Below are positions 56,743 through 64,000 of a stretch of DNA of 64,000 nucleotides, in pieces (position 1 is the first letter of the stretch; each line of letters begins with the position of its first letter). This stretch comes from Drosophila miranda. Taxonomy: Eukaryota; Arthropoda; Insecta; Diptera; Drosophilidae. A program made the translations under genes and the position numbers. Under the pieces are notes generated by a model. That model was not told the origin of the DNA. It did no database searches and saw only the letters and a list, made by a program, of their open reading frames with translations. The stretch lies in contig NC_046675.1 of the NCBI RefSeq assembly GCF_003369915.1, positions 1,612,001-1,676,000 on the forward strand, in the 5' to 3' direction.

Positions 56743-56907
56743 GAAAACCATCGGAAATCAATCCGAACATCAAAGAATTCCTCTATGAAGAACACTTTTC
56801 GAATATACTCAACAATAAATTCGAACCATTTCGAATTCTGAAATTCATCAGTATCCAAAAAACACTTACTCTTCTGGTCGTAATTTAAGTATACCAAAAT
56901 TGTCTGT

Positions 56908-57942
56908 ATGTTTCATGTAGTTAGATATTTCGCCAAGGTCTCGGAGCTATCCAGTCCAAATCCTGCCAGTTTCAACTATGATAAGCAGGGCAAGGATTGG
57001 CAGGTGGAGCCCGGAAAACAACAGTCTCCCATTCCGTTAGTCCAGAGTGAGGTAAGGACCTTCAATGGCTTTCAACACACTAAGTTAAAGGTCTGCCCCA
57101 AAGGCACTTAGGCACGAGGCCCGACAGCTTGTGTTCTTCAACTATACGAAGCCCCTGTACAAGCCTTACCTGACACACAACGGGCACACGGTTCGCATGA
57201 ACATTTCAGAGACAGTTGAGAAACAGAATCCCGCTCTCGCTGGGTCCAATCTGAAAACGGTATATTTGGCACAGCAGCTGCACTTCCACTGGGGCTCCGA
57301 GAGGAGCCAGGGATCGGAGCACACCATAGACAGCCAGCGGTACGACGGAGAGCTGCACATTGTCCACAAGAACATCGCCTACGAGAGCAATCAGGAGGCA
57401 GTACATCATCCAGATGGCTTCGTGGTATTGGCTGTCATGCTGCGGTGCCCGGAGGTTCCCCAAATGGAGTCGCCAGCCATGAATGAGATTTGCAAAGAAG
57501 TCAAGCTGCTCAGAAAGTGCTACGACTCCTCACAAGTGAAGGCTGAAATTTCACTGGTAGATCTGTTTGCTGGCATCGATATGGATATATTTTTCACCTA
57601 CAAAGGTTGGTTCACTTCTGTGGGGATTTGCAGATTATATTATCCTCCCGTCTCATAGGCTCCCTTACAACACCGCCATGCTATGAGACAGTGGACTGGT
57701 TTGTCTTTCCGGACACCCTGGACATACCCAAGGAGATTGTGAGTATAGCCTGGCACGTAAACAGCATCGCTACTGATTCCCATTTCTTGTAGTGGCAGAA
57801 CTTCTGGCAGCTGAAGGATCGCAGTGGCAAGCGTCTCATTAATACGTATCGCGACTTGCAGGCTCCCAATGCACGTCCTGTGTATCTTTGTACGGGCCAA
57901 GAGCCAAAGGAAATACCTAAAAATCGTCCAAGTGAATTATAA
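56908..57942 (+). CDS. Alpha-type carbonic anhydrase
   Basis: Zinc enzyme interconverting CO2 and bicarbonate. Exons 56908-57051, 57104-57605, 57659-57738 and 57793-57942 give 291 residues. The three zinc histidines are intact: two in HFHWGS and one in ELHIVHKN. The gatekeeper Thr is in SLTTPPCYE. FNYDKQGKDW and QQSPIPL match the family N-terminus. No signal peptide follows the ATG used (MFHVVRYFAKV). Either the enzyme is cytosolic or a short upstream exon joins at the TTTCATGTAG acceptor at 56920; the first case is assumed. It lies only 165 bp after the ppk gene. Confidence 0.87.
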
Positions 57943-58210
57943 ATTTTGAAAAGTGCAACTGCTGTTTTACCTACCTCTCCAGTGACAGCTTTATAAGCTT
58001 TCCGCTACCCTCTAGAACGCTTAGCTTTGGAAGCTTTACGCCAGCTGACGCCCCGCTTTCGGCCCCCAACCCCAAGTGGCAGGCCGTGAATGCATTTTCC
58101 AGCTGCGTAGCAAATCAACTGGTGTCGCACGGAAGTGTTCCATGCACTTTCTTTAATTACAGTCGAGAAAAACATGAAAGGATTGACCGGGGGTGCTGCA
58201 CCACAACGTA

Positions 58211-59265
58211 ATGGATCGAGAGGAAATTGTATGGGTCAGGAAGGAGGACGCACGGGTCCCCGGCAAGCTGCCAATCGTCTATTCAAAGAGCTACGCAGTG
58301 CGCTTCCATGGCCTTGAACGCCTGCACCCCTTCAACGCGGCCAAGGGCAAGCACATACACAAGGTATGTATGCCTCGCCGTGCCGCCCACTCGCTTGCCA
58401 CTCAGGCTCTTCTCTGCCGCAGGCTCTGTGCGCCGAACTTTCGCTGGTCGAAGGCAGCTTCTACGAGCCCGAGGAGCTCACCAAGCACCAGCTGCGTCGC
58501 ATTCACACCCGCGAGTACCTGCGCTCACTCCGGTGGAGCCTGAACGTGGCCCGCATCGCCGAGGTGTCGCTGATGGCTTTCGTTCCCAACAAGTACCTGC
58601 AGCAGGCCTATCTGCGTCCGATGCGCTTCCAGGCGGCCGGCTCCATTCTGGCCGGAAAACTGGCCCTGGACTATGGCTGGGCCATCAACTTGGGTGGCGG
58701 CTTCCACCACTGCTGTTCGAACAGGGGCGGCGGCTTCTGTCCCTACGCAGACATCTCCTTGCTGATTGTCCGTCTCTTTGAGCAGGAGCCCTGCCGCGTA
58801 CGCCGCATAATGATTGTCGACCTGGACGCCCACCAGGGAAACGGGCACGAACGCGACTTCAACAACTGGGAGACTGTCTTCATACTGGACATATACAATG
58901 CTTTCATCTACCCCAGAGACCATGCCGCCAAGCTGAGCATTCGCTGCGGCGTGGAGCTGCAGAACCAGACCGAGGACGCCTACTACTTGCGGCAGCTCAG
59001 CCGCTGCCTGATGCAGTCCCTGGCCGACTTCCGGCCCGATGTGGTCATCTACAATGCCGGCACCGATGTCCTCAAGGGAGATCCCCTGGGGAACCTGGAC
59101 ATCTCCGCCGAGGGGGTCCTGGAGCGCGACCGATTGGTGTTTAGCACTTTCCGTGCCCTAGGCATCCCGGTGGTCATGCTGCTCAGCGGTGGCTATACGA
59201 AGGCCTCCGCACACGTCATTGCCGATTCAATTGTCAATCTCCGGCAGCACGGACTACTGGACTGA
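58211..59265 (+). CDS. HDAC11: Histone deacetylase 11
   Basis: Class IV zinc deacetylase, whose family members remove long-chain acyl groups. Exons 58211-58363 and 58423-59265 give 331 residues, close to the family's 340-350. Catalytic features are complete: tandem His in GGGFHHCCSNRGGGF, zinc ligands in DLDAHQGNGHERD and GTDVLKGDPLG, and the Tyr in LSGGYTKAS. The start MDREEIVWVRKED is the first ATG in frame. Convergent with nicastrin. Confidence 0.94.
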
Positions 59266-59918
59266 GGGAAGACATCGGTTTTAAAGAGAACTTGTATTGA
59301 TATTAGCAGTATTTTACGAGTGACTCACCGCAATGGATGGAAATGTAACTCTGGCTGATGAGTGGATGATGGAAACGAGCGCTGTGAAAGGAAACATGTT
59401 GAGTGATTTACCCCCAAACAATCTATACCACGGGAGGGCGAGCTTGATGAATCCAATGAGATGGGTATATATTTAGAGGGTTTTAAATGCATATCTCATT
59501 GTATTCACAACTAAATTGGACATTTAGTTCACACCTTATCAAAATTTATTAAACGTACATAAGTTAAAGTCGTTATTAGAATAGTTATTCGCCTATGTCT
59601 TCTATGAAGTTAAGATTTCAGATCATTAAGTTCAGTATAGTATCGTATCGCAGGGATGCAGAAGGTATAAATATCTCCCTCGACTTAGGATTAGATAGCA
59701 GCAGTCAGTATCTTGTCAATATTTGTACAGACATGTGTTCCTTGGCATCCGTAGAGAGATTTGCATTATATCTTTTATAGTTTCGTCTCTATATACAATC
59801 CAAAGCGGACCGGGGCAGGGGACAGGGAACCGGGTAGCGGGAAGGTTGAACGAACATTCCTTCTTATGGATGATGTGCATGTGTATGTGTTTGCTGTCGC
59901 AATTGGTTAAGTGTCTAT

Positions 59919-59949
<31 letters not shown>

Positions 59950-60491
59950 GATACAAAATAGTCGCTAAAGGCTAATTTACTCGTTTAAAATACAAAAATA
60001 CATACAAATAAATGTTCACTTAATGGTTTAAATTATACGAATTAGAATATCATTTAGTGTCTTTTCGTTAGATGTTTTTCAGATCACTTTCAGTGGATGC
60101 TTTACCCATGACTTCCTTATGCCTAGATCTTCTGGCTGCGCCCGCGATCCGCTGACTAACAGGCCGTCGGTGGCGGTAACCTAGAAGAGCACACACGTGT
60201 CAAAGATATGGTGGTTCGATCGACCGATTAATAGCTAACTACTCTTAAAACTTCAGTCGTATAAAGTTTAGCATGCAGATATTTTGGGAATGAGTCGCTC
60301 AACATGATGATGACGTCGCTGTGGCAGTTGTTCAACCTCAACCAAACAATCTAAAAACAATAAAGCTCAAATAAATATTACAATGAAAACAAATTAAAAG
60401 ACAAAAGACTAGAGTCTATGGGAGAGAGATGGCCGCAAAAGTTGATGAACAGTTTTGCGATGATGCAAGCAGATGATGCAGCTGATGAGAC
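59266..60491. other. Convergent 3' region of HDAC11 and nicastrin
   Basis: AT-rich, with an AATAAA at about 60007 and presumed 3' UTRs. No gene. A possible alternative last exon for nicastrin lies at about 60155-60180 (minus strand acceptor CTTCTAG followed by nine in-frame codons). Confidence 0.5.
59917..59949. repeat. (TA)n microsatellite
   Basis: About sixteen TA units, one interrupted by a G, in the HDAC11-nicastrin 3' region. Confidence 0.9.
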
Positions 60492-63054
60492 TTACGCGGC
60501 ATTGCTTGCCGGCAGATCCTCGAAGAGGACTTCCGAGCGCGAGCTAATGATGTACACCAGGCAGAAGGAGACGATGAGCACCACAATGCCGACACTGAGC
60601 GTTGTGACCTGGTGCACATTGGACGGACGCAGGAAGATGCGTGCACTAAACAGCGACCAGGTGGATTCAGTCCATGTAGAGTAGTTGCCCGACCGCCAAT
60701 CGTAGTCTGCAAAGGGAGCGGATCGCAGATATTAGAAGCTAGTCGATGAAAGTGCAGTTGTATGGCTCACCATCGATCAGAAAGGCGGGGCTCAAGGCAG
60801 AGCTGTAGTTCTGTGTGGTGAGACGGCACTCCCCGACACCGTTGAAGCCGGCAAAGTAGTGCAGCGGCAAGATGGTGCAATTGTCTTTAGGTATCTTTGG
60901 CTGCTTTTGCGAGAGCAGATAGCCCAGCACTCGGTAGGTCCATCCGGATGACTCTTGTGGGCCGCCCAACACGCTTACATACCTTTAAATGGCTTTAGTT
61001 AGAATGGTTTTAAATTAGCTTGAAATAACGAGCTTACCGCATCGGAGGCATAGGCAGACCCTTGGGACTGCCTGGATAGGAAGCGGACTTGAAGAGCGGG
61101 CAGTCTGCAGACAGCAGGAAACAGTAGAAGAACTCGTCGGCCAACACGGGGTTCGCCACCTTGCTCCCTGTGTACTCCTTACCGGTGAGCGTCTCGTAGA
61201 GCGCCATGGCCACAATGGAGGACACGTTGCGCACTTTCATCTGCAGAGAATCAGCTTTGAAGTTCTTGGTGTCGCCCACATCCGGTAGCAACGTGAAATC
61301 TTGACTAGTGTTGCCATAGTTAAAGGCCACGTTATCGGCATCATCGTAGATGGAGTGATAGTACTTATTGGCTGGCTTTGCATTCAAAATAAGGGCCGGA
61401 AACTTTGGGTCGCGCCGCAGGAAAGACTGTGCCGATGTGGGTGGTATATGGTAGCTCATTTCCGATTGGATGTTCAGATTGAAGCCATAGCGGGGCGACT
61501 GGGCATAGTTGTTAAGCTGCTGCAGCAGCTTCTGAGCGAGTGGCGTGCCACTCAGGGCGTGCAGCTTGATGTTCGCTATATCATCCAGTGTGCCAATGTC
61601 CAGCATGAACTCAATGTTGTCAAACGTGATGAGGTTGCGACGAGCGGACGACTTGGGGAAAGCAAATCTCTCTACGTCGTAGACGAAGCGCTGGGATCCG
61701 ATATAGTCATAGGATTCGCCATTGAAAGTTACGAACAGAACATTACGCCGGTTATCGGGCAGCGAGCTTTGAGGAGGCAGCAGCTCCCGGAGAAGATGTG
61801 CCACCTGCGTTAATATGGCCAGCCCCACGAGAGAGTCCATGGCTCCTAGACCTACGAGTCCACAAAGACATAGGGAGTGCTATTGAAAATGAAAACCTTC
61901 TTTAATACTGAACTTACCCACGCCATCAAACATGCTGGCGGTATCCAGGCGACAGGTTACCAATATGAACTTTTCGCTGGTTATAGCCAATTCAGTTTCC
62001 TCTGCTTCAACCGACGAGACATTGCGCGGATATACAGTGGCATAGACGTTGCGACCCTCCAGCGGATCGCAGTACTTGCTGCCGCTCAAATTGTTAATGA
62101 AACGGGTGCGTCTTATGCACACCTCAGAGCTGACGGCGGCCGACATAAAGGACTTGACCTCTATGGCGCACAGACTGCGCAGGGCATGCGTCTCGTAGTT
62201 GAAATTGTTGAACTTCAGGAAGCACTTCTCCAGCTTGGAGATTTCCTCAGTGTCGGCTATGTAGTAGATGGGAAAGGGGAAGTCCTCATGCAACAGACCC
62301 GTGCCCCAGGGATTCCAGCTGGTGGCTGGATTGCTCGCATCACACGTCTCGCTGTTGTTCAGACTACTGTACTGATTCGGGCAGTTCAGCTCGTGCGAGA
62401 ACTGTTTCATCTTTTCGGGTTTGTTGATCAGCAGCACCACTGAGATGTTGCTGGGCCCGGCCTCAATCAGCCGCAAGAGATTGCGTCTGGTGAACAAGTG
62501 GGGTGGTATCATCGGGGCGTAGGGCGGCGACGGGGGACTGGCGAGCAGAAACTCCAAGTCCGCCTCGACGTTAATCAGATGCAACACGCCCACTGAACCC
62601 GCGTGTGTGGCTGCAACAAATCAAAACAAATGAAATGCTTGAAGAGCACTCTGTATAGTCTGTGTAATATATAGTACTTACAGGAGCAGCCAGTCTGATG
62701 GGTGCCATTCAAGCGTCGAAAGCAGCCCGCGCCCACAATGGGCTGGTACATCTTATCGCGCGTACGTTCGCCTTGAGCTGCGAAGGGGTGAAACAACAAA
62801 CAAACGACGGGTTAGATGAGTCAGCATTGTTGACTGGTCAACTGGCCTTATGCATCGGTTAAGGTCAACCAAACGTGGGAGTAGCAGGCTACAATTACAA
62901 AGTGTATGCGACGCCAAAAGTCTGGCGTTCATTCGTCTCATTCTACCCGTAGAATTGAACCACCATACGCCTGCCAAAATAAATTCTTACCGAAAGCAGC
63001 TCCGTGCTGCAGCATTAACAGCCATATAGCAGCCGCATGTACCCGCTTTTCCAT
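60492..63054 (-). CDS. nct: Nicastrin, gamma-secretase substrate-receptor subunit
   Basis: Type I glycoprotein of gamma-secretase, needed for Notch and APP cleavage. Exons 62991-63054, 62682-62777, 61918-62610, 61038-61851, 60771-60982 and 60492-60706 (minus) give 697 residues. Signal peptide MEKRVHAAAIWLLMLQHGAAF. The hallmark DYIGS lies in GESYDYIGSQRF. The single membrane segment is VTTLSVGIVVLIVSFCLVYI, then a short tail ending LPASNAA. The stop overlaps a good splice donor (GCC GC|GTAAGT), so a variant ending LPPPTAC is possible. Many N-glycosylation sites (for example NYSTW, NVSS). Confidence 0.95.
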
Positions 63055-63386
63055 TGAAAGACCTTTGCTAGCTGTTAGCTGTGCTCTTTGTTTGCGCTCA
63101 CTGCCAAGTTCCTTTGCTGCCAGAATAGTTAATATTGCTCACTAAAATAAAAACATATTACCACTTTCGCGAGGCAGTGTTGGGTAAGCGTTGAAAGAAC
63201 ACCAGGGCTGCAGGCCGCCGAAGAACCAGGGCTGCACTGTTTTTTCACGACTTTTTTCGAATATTTAAATAAGCAAAATCTTCCTCAAAGTCTCCCATTA
63301 AAACTCAGACAACTCGTGTTTTCAAATTCTCGTAAGACTTATTATTTACTAAAACATGATTACAGCTATAGAGTTATAGTACGCAT

Positions 63387-63980
63387 CTAAAACAGCGTGT
63401 CCTCGGCGCGTATGTACTCGCCAAGGTCCGATTGGTGGTAACAGACTGCAGTCAGTGGATCAGCGGTCTTGCAGTCGGTGGTGGAGCGTGCCAGAACTCC
63501 AAAGCCTAGAGGCAAATCACTCATGGAGTACACCACCACTCCCTGGTACTGGGCTGCGTTCTCGGTGATTCGTGCCAGACCCGATTTGGGTACGTTGTTG
63601 CCGTACAGGTACTGCTGTTCAAATGATGGCTTCACCCACACCTTGTGCTGGGCGTACGGCGCCAGATAGTACAGCGCTGTGATGTGGAATTTCAGTTTGT
63701 TGGTCTTGGAGAACTTTCCAAAGCAGGTGCCCACGCTGACCAGTTGCTTGCCGCTGAAGCACTCGCTTAACTTGAGTATCCGCTCCGACACATAGTAAAC
63801 GCGATCCCGGAGCTCACGGAAACAGTAGGTGCCGTCCGGGCGATCGATCAGCTGCGTTACATTTGTCCCAATGCTGCAAGGAAGCTGGTTAATGCCATTC
63901 AAACCAAGCGATTATGTTACCTACTATTTGTTCAGCTTCTCGAACAGAATCTTCGCACGCTCGTCAGATAAACGCTTCAT
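63387..63980 (-). CDS. Nip7: Nip7, 60S ribosome biogenesis factor
   Basis: Nucleolar factor for pre-rRNA processing and 60S subunit assembly. Exons 63925-63980 and 63387-63873 (minus) give 180 residues, exactly the eukaryotic NIP7 length. It starts [20 protein letters not shown]. The N-terminal domain includes [20 protein letters not shown] and [20 protein letters not shown]. The C-terminal PUA domain runs from about [20 protein letters not shown] to GFGVLARST. Same strand as nicastrin; their starts are 926 bp apart. Confidence 0.95.
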
Positions 63981-64000
63981 TTTACCTTATAATAACACCA

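Overview
This window is Drosophila euchromatin. Genes have short GT-AG introns, core promoters carry fly elements (Motif 1 GGTCACACT, the DRE TATCGATA, TATA boxes before small secreted-protein genes), and proteins are recognisable as fly Vps16A, TrpRS, sage, ATP6AP2 (VhaM8.9), Vps15, CycB3, HDAC11, nicastrin and Nip7. It is not D. melanogaster. From memory, the first 42.7 kb matches a block of melanogaster 3R near 85D and the last 20 kb a block near 96A-B, both on Muller element E. An expanded maelstrom cluster sits inside the first block. A recent maelstrom amplification would fit the obscura group, where I recall RNAi-gene duplications being reported, but the species cannot be fixed from sequence alone.

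Layout. 1-9.5 kb: Vps16A (5' part), TrpRS, sage, ATP6AP2, then two head-to-head paralogues of an unnamed zinc-finger/coiled-coil family. 9.6-31.7 kb: a head-to-tail array of six units. Unit 1 (4.9 kb) holds an intact mitochondrial-carrier-like gene, an intact TTI2-like gene and maelstrom copy 1, and ends in the last codons of a sulfotransferase gene. Units 2-6 (3.35-3.57 kb) have lost the middle of the carrier/TTI2 pair but keep a complete maelstrom gene, except copy 5, which is truncated near its 3' end. 31.6-32.7 kb: the intact sulfotransferase that marks the right edge. 33.1-36.3 kb: a large secreted Gly-rich protein. 38.2-42.7 kb: Vps15. 43.6-45.4 kb: CycB3. 47.5-54 kb: five small genes for secreted low-complexity proteins, two sharing a C-terminal block. 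54.6-64 kb: a pickpocket (DEG/ENaC) channel, an alpha carbonic anhydrase, HDAC11, nicastrin and Nip7.

The main discovery is the maelstrom array. A piRNA-pathway gene has been amplified to six nearly identical intron-containing copies by tandem duplication. The hitch-hiking carrier, TTI2 and sulfotransferase pieces have decayed while the maelstrom frames are mostly preserved. All gene models were built by reading splice sites and checking that exon lengths sum to an open frame. No alignment or database search was run.
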